NCBI GenBank assembly: GCA_015060245.1
Contig: SUYU01000009.1
Coordinates: forward strand, 55,395 to 119,394
Source: Bacteroidales bacterium
GTDB taxonomy: Bacteria; Bacteroidota; Bacteroidia; Bacteroidales; UBA932
Direction: 5' to 3'
DNA length: 64,000 nt
A model generated the notes under the pieces. It saw nothing but the letters and a program-made list of their open reading frames with translations, was not told the origin of the DNA and did no database searches. Shown here piece by piece: positions 33,752-44,400 of this stretch (position 1 is its first letter; every line of letters begins with the position of its first letter). A program made the translations under genes and the position numbers.

Positions 33752-35188
33752 ATGAGCAAAAATAACAATATAATAGAGGATATAGCCAATGCTGAATACC
33801 AGCACGGCTTTGAGTCAAATATCGATCAGGAATTTATCCCCAAGGGGCTGAATGAAGATATTATACGCTTGATTTCCAAGAAGAAGGACGAACCGCAGTG
33901 GCTTCTTGATTTCAGACTTAAGGCATTTGCAAAATGGCAGACAATGAAGATGCCGTCATGGGCGCACCTTGATATTCCTGAAATAGACTATCAGGACATA
34001 ATATATTATGCTGCACCAACCCCAAAGAAGGAGGCAACTGAAATTGATCCTGAACTGGCAGAAACATTTGAAAAATTGGGCATTCCCCTTCATGAACGCA
34101 ATGTATTGGCAGGAGTGGCTGTAGATGCCGTTTTTGATTCGGTGTCGGTTAAAACCACATTCCGCGAGACTTTGGCCGAGAAGGGCATCATCTTCTGCTC
34201 ATTCTCCGAGGCGGTAAGGGATTATCCCGATCTTGTAAAGAAATATCTTGCTTCAGTTGTGCCGATAGGCGACAATTTCTATTCGGCACTGAACTCTGCT
34301 GTCTTCAGCGACGGCTCATTCTGCTACATTCCAAAGAATACACGCTGTCCTATGGAGTTGAGCAGTTATTTCAGAATAAATGCCAAGGGTACAGGCCAGT
34401 TTGAACGTACCCTCATCGTGGCAGACGAGGGATCATATGTGAGTTATCTGGAGGGCTGCACCGCTCCCCAGCGTGACGAGAACCAATTGCATGCCGCTGT
34501 AGTTGAGATTGTGGTGCTGCAGGATGCGGAGGTCAAGTACTCTACAGTGCAGAACTGGTATCCTGGAGACAAGAACGGCAAGGGTGGTATCTACAACTTC
34601 GTTACCAAACGCGGCATATGCAAGGGGGCCAACAGCAAACTCTTCTGGGCGCAGGTGGAGACTGGTTCTGCAATCACCTGGAAATACCCAAGCACCATTC
34701 TCAAGGGTGACAACTCAATCTCCGAGTTCTACTCGGTTGCTGTGACAAACAATTACCAGCAGGCCGATACAGGAACAAAGATGATACATATAGGCAAGAA
34801 TACCCGCAGCCGTATAGTGAGCAAGGGTATCTCTGCAGGCCATAGCCAGAACAGTTACCGCGGTCTTGTGAAGATTTCGCCCAATGCGGAGAATGCAAGA
34901 AACTTCTCGCAGTGCGACAGCCTTCTTCTTGGCGACAAATGCGGAGCCCACACATTCCCTTACATTGAGAACGACAACCAGAGCGCAATAGTTGAACATG
35001 AGGCAACGACTTCAAAAATTGGAGAGGACCAACTCTTCTATTGCCAGCAGAGGGGCATCAAGGCGGAGGATGCCGTAGGCCTTATTGTAAACGGCTATGC
35101 CAAGGATGTGCTCAACAAATTGCCTATGGAGTTTGCAGTTGAGGCACAAAAACTTTTGCAAGTATCGCTGGAGGGCAGTGTAGGTTAG
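33752..35188 (+). CDS. sufB: Fe-S cluster assembly protein SufB
   Basis: 478 aa from ATG 33752 ([20 protein letters not shown]); the frame is open 30 codons further upstream but a -7 box immediately precedes this start. SufB features: [60 protein letters not shown] and the C-terminal [20 protein letters not shown] with [10 protein letters not shown]. SufB is the scaffold that binds the nascent cluster in the SufBC2D complex in the cytoplasm. It heads sufB-pnuC-sufC-sufD; no SufS or SufE follows in this window. Confidence 0.95.
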   Translation: MSKNNNIIEDIANAEYQHGFESNIDQEFIPKGLNEDIIRLISKKKDEPQWLLDFRLKAFAKWQTMKMPSWAHLDIPEIDYQDIIYYAAPTPKKEATEIDPELAETFEKLGIPLHERNVLAGVAVDAVFDSVSVKTTFRETLAEKGIIFCSFSEAVRDYPDLVKKYLASVVPIGDNFYSALNSAVFSDGSFCYIPKNTRCPMELSSYFRINAKGTGQFERTLIVADEGSYVSYLEGCTAPQRDENQLHAAVVEIVVLQDAEVKYSTVQNWYPGDKNGKGGIYNFVTKRGICKGANSKLFWAQVETGSAITWKYPSTILKGDNSISEFYSVAVTNNYQQADTGTKMIHIGKNTRSRIVSKGISAGHSQNSYRGLVKISPNAENARNFSQCDSLLLGDKCGAHTFPYIENDNQSAIVEHEATTSKIGEDQLFYCQQRGIKAEDAVGLIVNGYAKDVLNKLPMEFAVEAQKLLQVSLEGSVG

Positions 35189-35235
35189 TATTTGACCCGT
35201 AAAGAGGTCTTTTTGAACTTTAAAACAACAAGTGA

Positions 35236-35880
35236 ATGTTTAGTATAGATAATATATTATTTACTATTGGAGGACAGAGTGTTAGTCTACTTGAGTTCAT
35301 GTCTGTCTTCGCTGGCTTGAGTTGCGTTTTTCTGGCAACAAGAGGTAAAGTTGCAAACTTTTGGGTGGGGTATCTCTACAATATCCTGCTTTTCTGTATG
35401 TTCATGCAGAAGCATCTCTATTCCAGCATGTTGTTGCAGCCGATATCGCTCTGCATAAACTTTTTCGGCCACTACAGGTGGACTCATCCCAAAAAGGGCG
35501 AGCAGGACAAGAAGAACCAACTTAAGGTCACATTGCTAACAAACAGGCAGCGCGCAATGATTCTTTGTGGAGTCGCCCTGTTTACCCTATGCTGGGGCTT
35601 CTTCTTGAGCAAACTGAATGTCTACTGGCCAGATCTTTTCCCTATGGCGCGTCAGCCATATCTTGATGCTTTTGTAACATCATTCATCCTTTTGGCACAG
35701 ATGCTGTCGGCACAGAAGAAATTGGATTGCTGGGGGGCATGGTTTGTTGTTAACGTAATGAACGGAGTGTTGTATGTGAGGGCCGGGCTTGTATTCATGC
35801 CTATTGTTGCTCTGGGCTATCTGATTCTGGCTTTCTTTGGCTTTTCAATGTGGAGAAAGCAGTGGTTTTCAGAAAAATAG
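35236..35880 (+). CDS. pnuC: PnuC-family nicotinamide riboside transporter
   Basis: 214 aa polytopic membrane protein. It has about seven hydrophobic helices, including LEFMSVFAGLSCVFLATRG, NFWVGYLYNILLFCMFM, and the C-terminal WGAWFVVNVMNGVLYV with an aromatic-rich WRKQWFSEK tail. The pattern (glycine and tryptophan between paired helices, three-plus-three topology) fits PnuC, which takes up nicotinamide riboside or related vitamins by facilitated diffusion. PnuC relatives can carry thiamine or riboflavin instead. It sits between sufB and sufC, 47 and 89 bp from each, which is unusual and may mean the operon links Fe-S assembly with cofactor uptake. Substrate not certain. Confidence 0.82.
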   Translation: MFSIDNILFTIGGQSVSLLEFMSVFAGLSCVFLATRGKVANFWVGYLYNILLFCMFMQKHLYSSMLLQPISLCINFFGHYRWTHPKKGEQDKKNQLKVTLLTNRQRAMILCGVALFTLCWGFFLSKLNVYWPDLFPMARQPYLDAFVTSFILLAQMLSAQKKLDCWGAWFVVNVMNGVLYVRAGLVFMPIVALGYLILAFFGFSMWRKQWFSEK

Positions 35881-35969
35881 AGGAGCCAATGTTTTGGCAG
35901 CAGTTTTGCGGGGGAGAGTTGTGGCGAAGATTTGTAACATTTTAGAAGAAAAATAATTGTAATTGATAT

Positions 35970-36728
35970 ATGGAGAATTTGATTGAGATTAAGGATTTGC
36001 ATGCCAGCATAAATGGCAGGGAGATCCTGAAGGGTATTAATCTTACAGTAAAACCTGGTGAGGTGCATGCCATTATGGGCCCTAATGGTTCGGGAAAGAG
36101 CACTTTGTCGGCAGTGTTGGCGGGTAAGGAGAGTTATGAGGTTACTCAAGGCAGTGTTACTTTCTTGGGCAAGAATCTTCTTGAAATGAGTCCGGAGGAG
36201 CGCTCCTGGGCAGGTCTTTTCCTCGGATTCCAGTATCCTATCGAGATTCCGGGAGTGACAAACGTCAATTTTATGAAGACCGCTGTAAATGAGCACAGAA
36301 AGCAGAATGGCCTATCTCCTCTTACAGCAGCCGAGTACCTTAAACTCATGAGGGAGAAACTGGCCATTGTTGAGATGGATCCCGCTTTCTCTTCGCGTGG
36401 CGTCAATGTGGGATTCTCAGGCGGTGAAAAGAAGAGAAATGAGATATTCCAGATGGCGATGCTCAATCCCAGACTTGCAATTCTTGATGAGACCGACAGC
36501 GGACTTGATGTTGATGCGTTGCGCATTGTGGCAAACGGAGTGAACAAACTCAAGACTCCGGAAAACGCAACCATTGTCATTACCCATTACCAGCGTCTTC
36601 TTGACTATATTGTTCCGGACATTATCCATGTGCTCTACAAAGGACGTATAATCAAGACAGCGGGCAAGGAGTTGGCCCTGCAGGTTGAGGAGAGAGGATA
36701 TGATTGGCTTATTAACGAATCCAAGTAA
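35970..36728 (+). CDS. sufC: Fe-S cluster assembly ATPase SufC
   Basis: 252 aa ABC-type ATPase. Walker A GPNGSGKST near residue 37, Q-loop FLGFQYPIEIPG, signature VGFSGGEKKRNEI, Walker B LAILDETDSGLD with the SufC-specific TDSGLD, and H-loop VITHYQRLLDYI. SufC powers the SufBC2D scaffold. Its stop codon overlaps the sufD start (TAATG), so the two are translationally coupled. Confidence 0.97.
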   Translation: MENLIEIKDLHASINGREILKGINLTVKPGEVHAIMGPNGSGKSTLSAVLAGKESYEVTQGSVTFLGKNLLEMSPEERSWAGLFLGFQYPIEIPGVTNVNFMKTAVNEHRKQNGLSPLTAAEYLKLMREKLAIVEMDPAFSSRGVNVGFSGGEKKRNEIFQMAMLNPRLAILDETDSGLDVDALRIVANGVNKLKTPENATIVITHYQRLLDYIVPDIIHVLYKGRIIKTAGKELALQVEERGYDWLINESK

Positions 36729-37747
36729 TGACAAACTACATTTATACACCAAACAGGGACAACGAGTTCAGATGCAAGGTGCCGCTTGAGAATACAGAGC
36801 AACTCTTTGTGGTTGACGGAACTCTGCAGAGCAACGGCATTGATGCCATAAGCGGCAGGGCTGACGGCGGCTATGCGCTCAAGGTTCCAAAGAGGTCTGC
36901 TCTGGAGAGGATGCTGCAGATAATATCTGTCAGAAGAGGCCTTGGGAGTGCCTCATGCACAAATACATTTGAGTTGGGAGAGTCTGCTTCTGCAAAGTTG
37001 CTCTTGTGCTCACATACGCTTAATGACCAGAGGCTTGAGACGCAGGAAAACTATATGATCAGACTTGAGGAGAACTCAAATCTCGATCTTGTGATAATGC
37101 AGAATGAGCATGAGAACTCATTGCATGATTCCCATTTTGCAATAGACCTTGCGGCCAATGCTACACTTAAACTTCATGTTGTAACCCTTCATGGAGGCGA
37201 ACTTTCCAACAGGTTTGACATAAATCTGAATGGAAAGGGCGCAGAGTGCGAAGTGAACGGACTCTACCTGGCAAGCGGCAAACAGCGCATTTCAAACATC
37301 CTTAATCTTTCCCATAGGGTTCCGGAGTGCAACAGCAGGCAACTCTTCAAGGGTATTTTGGACGGCGAGGCAATTACAAGATTCAGCGGAACAATTCTTG
37401 TTGCGAAGGATGCCCAGAAGACAGAGGCGTACCAGGCAAACAACAACCTCATTGTATCGGATTATGCCAAGGCTTATACCCAGCCGCATCTGGAGATCTA
37501 TGCCGACGATGTAAAATGTTCACATGGAGCCACAGTGGGTAGCCTCAATGATGACGAACTCTTTTACATGCGTTCGAGGGGAATATCTATGGCCGAAGCC
37601 AAATTGCTTCAACAACAGGCATTTGCTTATGCCGCTCTTGAGAAGATATCAAACGTTGCCCTTCTCGAAAGATTGACAAATCTTGTGGAGCGCAGATTGC
37701 GCGGCGAGTTCGCAAGTTGCAGTGACTGCAATCGTCAAAGTTGCTGA
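36728..37747 (+). CDS. sufD: Fe-S cluster assembly protein SufD
   Basis: 339 aa, shorter than SufB and lacking its N-terminal region, as normal for SufD in this group. The beta-helix core and C-terminus carry FSGTILVAKDAQKTEAYQAN, KCSHGATVGSLNDDELFYM, RSRGISMAEAKLLQQQAFAY: the conserved His/Cys area at the SufB-SufD interface. It is the last gene of the suf operon and overlaps sufC by one base. About 200 bp follow before nrdJ. Confidence 0.95.
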   Translation: MTNYIYTPNRDNEFRCKVPLENTEQLFVVDGTLQSNGIDAISGRADGGYALKVPKRSALERMLQIISVRRGLGSASCTNTFELGESASAKLLLCSHTLNDQRLETQENYMIRLEENSNLDLVIMQNEHENSLHDSHFAIDLAANATLKLHVVTLHGGELSNRFDINLNGKGAECEVNGLYLASGKQRISNILNLSHRVPECNSRQLFKGILDGEAITRFSGTILVAKDAQKTEAYQANNNLIVSDYAKAYTQPHLEIYADDVKCSHGATVGSLNDDELFYMRSRGISMAEAKLLQQQAFAYAALEKISNVALLERLTNLVERRLRGEFASCSDCNRQSC

Positions 37748-37949
37748 AAACTGCTCTCCGGGCGCCTGCAGCGCATTGTTAAATTTTTGTTGATAAAGAG
37801 TTTTCCAATTACCCTAAAAAGGGAGAGAAATATATTTATTTTGCAAAGTGGAAACTTGTCGGCATTCCGACGGTTTTCGCTTTTCTCTTTTCTTGTATAG
37901 TGCATATTATCAGGAGAATAACTTGAACAAAATAAAAAATAACATATAT

Positions 37950-40472
37950 ATGACAACCTATACTTACCAAGAAGCGCTTGAAGAGAGCATCAAGTATTTC
38001 AAAGGCGATGAACTTGCAGCATCCGTGTGGATCAACAAGTATGCCATGAAAGACTCGTTTGGCAATCTGTACGAAAAGTCTCCGGACCAGATGCACAGAC
38101 GCCTTGCAAAGGAGTTTGCAAGAATAGAGGCAAAATACTCCAATCCTATGGGCGAGGAGGAGATTTATGAATTGTTGAAGGATTTCAAATATATAATCCC
38201 TCAAGGAGGTCCGATGACCGGAATTGGAAACAATTTCCAGGTGGCATCCTTGTCAAACTGCTTTGTGATAGGCAATGAGGGCTCTTCAGACTCATACGGC
38301 GGAATTCTCAAGATTGATGAGGAGCAGGTGCAACTGATGAAGAGAAGGGGCGGTGTAGGACATGACTTGTCGCATATCAGGCCGTCGGGAAGCCCTGTTT
38401 TGAACAGTGCATTGACCTCTACAGGCATTGTGCCTTTCATGGAGCGCTATTCAAACTCTACAAGAGAGGTTGCACAGGATGGAAGAAGAGGTGCACTTAT
38501 GCTTTCAGTTTCAATAAAACATCCCGATTCAGAGGCATTCATTGATGCCAAGATGGAGCAGGGCAAGGTAACCGGCGCAAATGTGTCGGTTAAGATTGAT
38601 GATGATTTCATGAGGGCTGCCTTGAGCGGAGAGCAGTACAAGCAGCAGTATCCTATAGATGGTGAGAATCCTAAAGTGGAGAAGATGATAAGTGCAAAGC
38701 AGTTGTGGCAGAAGATTATCCACAATGCATGGAAATCGGCTGAACCTGGTGTCCTCTTCTGGGATACAGTGTTAAGGGAGTCGGTTGCCGACTGTTATGC
38801 CGACTTGGGTTACAGGACAGTGAGCACAAACCCTTGTGGAGAGATTCCGCTCTGTCCGTATGACTCTTGCCGTCTTATTGCAATGAACTTGTACTCATAT
38901 GTGGATAACCCGTTCACTCCACTTGCAAAGTTCAATTTTGAACTCTTCAAGGAGCATACAATGAAGGCTATGCGCCTGAATGATGACCTTATTGACCTTG
39001 AAATGGAGAAGATTGATGCAATACTTGCAAAGATCGGTTCCGATCCTGAAGGCGAAAGTATAAAGAGAACAGAGATTGAATTGTGGCACAAGATAAGGGA
39101 GAAGTCGCTTGGCGGAAGAAGGACCGGTTTGGGCATCACTGCCGAGGGCGACATGTTGGCTGCTTTGGGTTATACATATGGAAACGACAAGGCCATTGCC
39201 TTCTCGGTTGAGGTTCAGAAGACCCTTGCTGTACAGGCTTACAGATCATCTGTTGTCATGGCGGGCGAAAGGGGCGCATTCCCAATCTACGACAGCAAGA
39301 GGGAGGAGCACAACCCAATGATTGACCGAATAAGGGAGGCCGATCCTGAATTGTACAAGGAGATGGTCAAGAAGGGCAGACGCAACATATCAATGCTTAC
39401 AATTGCCCCTACCGGAACAACAAGCCTCATGACCCAGACCACTTCAGGTATTGAGCCTGTATTCCTTCCATTCTACGTGAGAAGAAGAAAGGTCAATCCT
39501 AACGATAAGAATGTAAAGGTTTCAATAAAGGATGAGGTGGGAGACTGCTTTGAGGAGTTCTACGTATTCCACCACAAGTTCTTGACATGGTGTGATGTGC
39601 AGGGATATGACCTTGAGCAGGTAAAATCAATGAATGTTGACCAGATAAACGAACTTGTTGCCAAGTCACCATACCACAAGGCTACCTCTGCCGATATTGA
39701 CTGGGTGGCTAAAGTGAAGATGCAGGGAAGCATACAGAAATGGGTAGACCACTCGATCAGTGTTACCGTAAACTTGCCTAACTCCGTTACCGAGCAACTT
39801 GTAGCAGATGTCTACAAGACTGCATGGGAGGTTGGCTGCAAGGGTGTTACCGTATACAGGGACGGCTCAAGAACAGGCGTGCTCGTGGCTGCAAAAGAGG
39901 AGAAGAAGCAGCCTGCCATTGCTCCTAAAAAACGTCCAAAGGCATTGGAGGCCGACGTTATCAGGTTCCTTAACGGACGTGAGCATTGGATTGCACTTGT
40001 GGGCAAGATAAATGGTGTTCCTTACGAGATTTTTACAGGTCTTGTTGACGAGGATTCGCGTTCAATTCCAAAGAGTGTCGATACAGGCTACATTGTAAAG
40101 GAGAAGGATGTGAATACTGGCGTGAGCCGCTATGATTTCCACTTTGTTGACAAATATGGCTATACCAACATCATTGGCGGTATATCGCACATGTTCAACA
40201 AGGAGTACTGGAACTATGCAAAATTGATTTCAGGCGTGTTGCGTCACGGAATGCCTATTGTTGATGTAATTAACCTTATCAACGGCCTTCAGTTGGACAG
40301 CGAGGCAATCAATACTTGGAAAAATGGTGTTGAGCGCTCATTGAAACGCTATATTCCTGATGGCACAAAGGATGAGACAGGCAAGAAGTGTCCTAAATGC
40401 CAGTCAAATGACCTGATATATCAGGAGGGCTGCCTTGTATGTACAAACTGCGGCTACTCAAAATGCGGTTGA
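37950..40472 (+). CDS. nrdJ: Adenosylcobalamin-dependent (class II) ribonucleotide reductase
   Basis: 840 aa from ATG 37950; the open frame starts 34 codons earlier, but MTTYTYQEALEESI is the usual beginning. Conserved segments: GNNFQVASLSNCFVIGNEGS with an active-site Cys, KRRGGVGHDLSHIRPSGSPV, STNPCGEIPLCPYDSC with the central radical Cys, and TLTIAPTGTTSLMTQTTSGI-like LTIAPTGTTSLM with PVFLPFYVRRRK. The C-terminus has a zinc ribbon (CPKCQSNDLIYQEG, CTNCGYSKCG). It reduces ribonucleotides to deoxyribonucleotides using vitamin B12 as radical source, so works with or without oxygen. A weak TAnnTTTG-like box (TTATTTTG) is about 110 bp upstream. No cobalamin riboswitch is visible in the short leader. 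Confidence 0.94.
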   Translation: MTTYTYQEALEESIKYFKGDELAASVWINKYAMKDSFGNLYEKSPDQMHRRLAKEFARIEAKYSNPMGEEEIYELLKDFKYIIPQGGPMTGIGNNFQVASLSNCFVIGNEGSSDSYGGILKIDEEQVQLMKRRGGVGHDLSHIRPSGSPVLNSALTSTGIVPFMERYSNSTREVAQDGRRGALMLSVSIKHPDSEAFIDAKMEQGKVTGANVSVKIDDDFMRAALSGEQYKQQYPIDGENPKVEKMISAKQLWQKIIHNAWKSAEPGVLFWDTVLRESVADCYADLGYRTVSTNPCGEIPLCPYDSCRLIAMNLYSYVDNPFTPLAKFNFELFKEHTMKAMRLNDDLIDLEMEKIDAILAKIGSDPEGESIKRTEIELWHKIREKSLGGRRTGLGITAEGDMLAALGYTYGNDKAIAFSVEVQKTLAVQAYRSSVVMAGERGAFPIYDSKREEHNPMIDRIREADPELYKEMVKKGRRNISMLTIAPTGTTSLMTQTTSGIEPVFLPFYVRRRKVNPNDKNVKVSIKDEVGDCFEEFYVFHHKFLTWCDVQGYDLEQVKSMNVDQINELVAKSPYHKATSADIDWVAKVKMQGSIQKWVDHSISVTVNLPNSVTEQLVADVYKTAWEVGCKGVTVYRDGSRTGVLVAAKEEKKQPAIAPKKRPKALEADVIRFLNGREHWIALVGKINGVPYEIFTGLVDEDSRSIPKSVDTGYIVKEKDVNTGVSRYDFHFVDKYGYTNIIGGISHMFNKEYWNYAKLISGVLRHGMPIVDVINLINGLQLDSEAINTWKNGVERSLKRYIPDGTKDETGKKCPKCQSNDLIYQEGCLVCTNCGYSKCG

Positions 40473-40519
40473 TGAACTCTCCCGCAGCCAGGGATAGCCT
40501 CTTTAAGATACTTTGATTT

Positions 40520-41398
40520 ATGATATTATATCCTAATGCCAAGATAAATATAGGATTGAAGGTTCTAAGCAGGAGAGAGGACGGTTTCCATGAACTGGAA
40601 ACCCTCTTCTATCCGGTAGGGCTTGCTGATATTCTTGAGGTGGTTGAGGGCCCGGAACTTAAAATTGAGCAATATGGCATTGGAATACCTGCAGTTGCAG
40701 GCAAGGATGGGCTGATGAACCCCGAAGAGAATATCTGCATGAAGGCATACAGATTGCTGGCCGCAGATTTTGACATTCCTCCGGTAGAGATATATCTCCA
40801 TAAGAACATACCTGTAGGCGCAGGTCTTGGAGGCGGCTCTTCAGATGCGGCCCATACAATTCTGGCAATAGACAAGTTATACAATCTAAATCTTACAAAT
40901 TCGCAGATGGCGCAGTATGCCTCCCGCCTCGGGAGCGATTGCGCCTTCTTTATCTACAACACTCCAATGATGGGGCGCGGACGTGGAGAGATACTTACAC
41001 CGTATGCCCTTGACTCACTTGCAGATTACACAATAAAACTGGTACATCCGCCTGTGTTCGTTTCAACTGCAGATGCCTACAGGGGCATTGTGCCGAGGAA
41101 TATTCTGGAGCATGAACATATGGCCTCTGCCCGGGAGAGTGTGCTGCCTGATGATGCAGGCAGTTGCAGGGCACTTCCGCAACAGGGGCAGGCTCTGCTT
41201 GATAAAAGGCCGCTGGAGGAGTTGCTGCAGCAACCTGTCGGGAAGTGGAGGGAGAGTGTTGTAAATGATTTTGAAACCACTGTATTTGCAAAATACCCTC
41301 TTCTGGCAGAGTATAAGCAGGCCCTTTATGACCAGGGCGCAATCTATGCGGCAATGAGTGGCAGCGGTTCAACCATGTTCGGTATATTTGGGAGGTAG
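40520..41398 (+). CDS. ispE: 4-diphosphocytidyl-2-C-methyl-D-erythritol kinase
   Basis: 292 aa GHMP-family kinase. The substrate-binding N-terminus is YPNAKINIGLKVLSRREDGF, the ATP loop is PVGAGLGGGSSDAA near residue 95-108 and the C-terminal motif is MSGSGSTMFGIF. IspE phosphorylates CDP-ME in the MEP route to isoprenoid precursors, in the cytoplasm. A Gln/Arg/Leu-rich stretch around 195-240 is an insertion compared with short relatives and is less conserved. It lies 47 bp after nrdJ and 93 bp before dnaE, which has its own promoter. Confidence 0.93.
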   Translation: MILYPNAKINIGLKVLSRREDGFHELETLFYPVGLADILEVVEGPELKIEQYGIGIPAVAGKDGLMNPEENICMKAYRLLAADFDIPPVEIYLHKNIPVGAGLGGGSSDAAHTILAIDKLYNLNLTNSQMAQYASRLGSDCAFFIYNTPMMGRGRGEILTPYALDSLADYTIKLVHPPVFVSTADAYRGIVPRNILEHEHMASARESVLPDDAGSCRALPQQGQALLDKRPLEELLQQPVGKWRESVVNDFETTVFAKYPLLAEYKQALYDQGAIYAAMSGSGSTMFGIFGR

Positions 41399-41415
41399 AA
41401 GGTACTCTCTTCATC

Positions 41416-41446
41416 TTTGCCGTTAAGCAAGGTTTTATTATCTTTG
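41416..41446 (+). promoter_or_regulatory. dnaE promoter
   Basis: TTTG at 41416-41419, a 19-bp spacer and TATCTTTG at 41439-41446: a textbook Bacteroidetes housekeeping promoter. Transcription would start near 41453, about 40 nt before the dnaE ATG. It lies directly after the ispE stop codon (41398). Confidence 0.78.
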
Positions 41447-41491
41447 TTAGTTCCAAAAGCAAACGGAACACCAACAAAAATATACCAAGCC

Positions 41492-44400
41492 ATGGCATTT
41501 GTTCATTTACACGTACATACATACTATTCTATATTGGATGGAGCAGCCTCCATAGCGAGTCATTTCAAGAAGGCAAAGGAGGATAACCAGCCCGCGCTGG
41601 CCATTACGGACCATGGCAACATGTTTGGTGTAAAGGAGTTCCTTAAGGTTGCAAAAGACTTTCCCGATATAAAGCCCATAATTGGCTGTGAGGTTTATGT
41701 CAATCCGGAGGGCAGATTTACAAAGAGGGGCAAGGAGGACCAGAGTGCGCACCACCTTATTCTGCTTGCCAAGAACCTCCAGGGGTACTACAACCTTGTA
41801 AAACTGGTATCGCTCGGTTATACCGAGGGTTACTACTATAAACCGAAGATCGATAAGGAACTTCTTGAAAAGTACCATGAGAACCTTATATGCTCATCGG
41901 CCTGCCTTGGTGGAGAGATTCCTCAAAAGATCAAGCATGGCGACATTGACGGTGCACGTGAGAGCATAATGTGGTACAAGAATCTTTTTGGGGAAGATTA
42001 CTACCTTGAGGTACAGTTGCACAAGACCGAGATTCCAGGTTATGCCGAGGATGTGTATGACCAGCAGGTGATTGTAAACAAGGCAATCTTTGAACTCTCG
42101 CAGGAGTATGGTGTAAAGGTAATTGCAACCAATGATGTCCATTTTACACGCAAGGAGGATGGACCGGCGCATGACCGCCTGATATGCCTTACCACAAATG
42201 CAAACTATGACGATGTAAAGCGTTTGAGATATACCCAGCAGGAGTACCTCAAGACAGAAGAGGAGATGCTGGCGCTCTTTCCGGAACATCCGGAGACCAT
42301 CTCAAACACCATTGAGATTGCAGACAAGATTGAGAAATACAAAATTGACTGCGACCATATCCTTCCAATCTTTGAGATTCCGGCGGAGTTCCCCGATTCA
42401 AACGAGTATTTGAGGCATCTGACCTATAAAGGAGCCCAGAAGAACTACAAGGAGATTACCGAGCAGGTGCGCGAGAGGATTGATTTTGAACTTGCCACCA
42501 TCAAGAGAATGGGATTCCCCGACTACTTCCTCATTGTGCAGGACTTTATTGCGGCAGCGCGTGCCATGGGCGTATGGGTAGGCCCGGGCCGTGGTTCGGC
42601 AGCGGGTTCTGTTGTTGCCTACTGTTTGGGAATCACGCATATAGACCCTATCAAATATGACCTTCTATTCGAGCGTTTCCTTAACCCGGAGCGTATCTCA
42701 ATGCCCGATATCGATATCGATTTTGATGATGACGGCCGTGGCAAGGTGCTTCAGTATGTAGAGGGCAAATATGGCAAGGATCATGTGTCGCATGTGGTTA
42801 CATTCGGTACAATGGCCACCAAGAGTGCCATTAAGGATCTTGCCCGCATACAGCAGGTTCCGCTTCAGGAGAGTGACCGTCTTGCCAAACTTGTTCCCGA
42901 CAAGTTTCCCCCTGAAATAATAAAGGAGAAGGGCGAAAACGGAGAGGAGATTGTCAAGGAGAAAAAGGTGAAGGTAAACATAGGCAACTGCATAAAACTG
43001 GTTCCGGAGATGAAGGAGGCTTTTGAGTCCTCGCCTATTCCGGGAGTAAAGGAGACTCTCCAGTATGCCGAAAAACTTGAGGGTACAGTAAGGAATACCG
43101 GTGTGCATGCCTGTGCCATTATCATTGGACGCGATAACCTTACGGAGCATATTCCAATCTGTATTGCCAAGGACAAGGAGACGGGTGAGGATATGTGGGT
43201 GTCGCAATACGAGGGATCCTTCATTGAGGATGTGGGAATGCTCAAGATGGATTTCCTTGGGTTGAGGACATTGTCAATTCTCAAGGAGGCTGTAGCGAAC
43301 ATCAAGAAGACCAGGGGCATTGATGTGGATGTGGATACCATTCCAATTGATGACAAGGCTACCTACGACCTCTTCAGCCGTGGCGATACTGTTGCCATAT
43401 TCCAGTTTGAGTCGCCCGGAATGCAGAAGTGGCTCAGGGAACTCAAGCCTACCCGTTTTGAGGACCTGATTGCAATGAATGCCCTTTACCGTCCGGGCCC
43501 GATGGATTATATTCCTGATTTTGTAGACCGCAAGCAGGGGCGCAAGAAGATTGAATATGACCTTCCGCAGATGGAGGATATCCTTAAGGATACATACGGA
43601 ATTACAGTGTACCAGGAGCAGGTGATGCTCCTTTCGCAAAAACTTGCCGACTTTACCAAGGGTCAGGCCGACGGTTTGCGTAAGGCTATGGGTAAAAAAC
43701 TCATAGACAAGATGATGGAACTCAAGACCCTCTTCCTTGAAGGAGGTATACGCAACGGTCACCCCGAAGAGACCCTTGAAAAGATATGGAAAGACTGGAC
43801 AGCCTTTGCTGCCTATGCCTTCAACAAGTCGCATGCAACATGTTATGCCTGGGTTGCATATCAGACTGCATACCTCAAGGCCAACTATCCTGCGGAGTTC
43901 ATGGCTGCCAACTTGAGCAAGAACCTCAACAACATTGATGAGATTACCAAACTCATGGATGAGTGCAAACGTATGGGCATTGCTGTACTTGGACCCGATG
44001 TGAACGAGAGCGACCGCCGCTTTACAGTAAACAGGGAGGGAAATATACGCTTTGGTATGGCCGGCATAAAGGGAGTGGGTGGAGCAGTTGTAGATGGTAT
44101 TGTAGAGGGGCGCAAGGAGAGGCCGTATGAAAATATCTTTGATTTCATTGAGCGTGCATCGGCACATGGTGCGGTAAACAAAAAGACCATAGAATCACTT
44201 GCATATTCAGGCGGTTTTGACTCATTTGAAGGAATGAGAAGAGACCAGTTCTTCCTGCCTAACGCAAAGGGCGAGATCTTTATGGAGGCATTGTGCCGTT
44301 ACGGTTCAAAACTTCAGAGCGATACCATGAACAACGGAAACTCGCTCTTTGGCGATGACGATGCCGGCTTCAAGCCAACTCCTCCTGAAATTCCTGTCCC

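Noticed and set aside
37748..37949. Cobalamin riboswitch before the B12-dependent reductase
   Set aside because: Only about 200 bp are available and no B12-box-like sequence is visible; the gene probably lacks that control.
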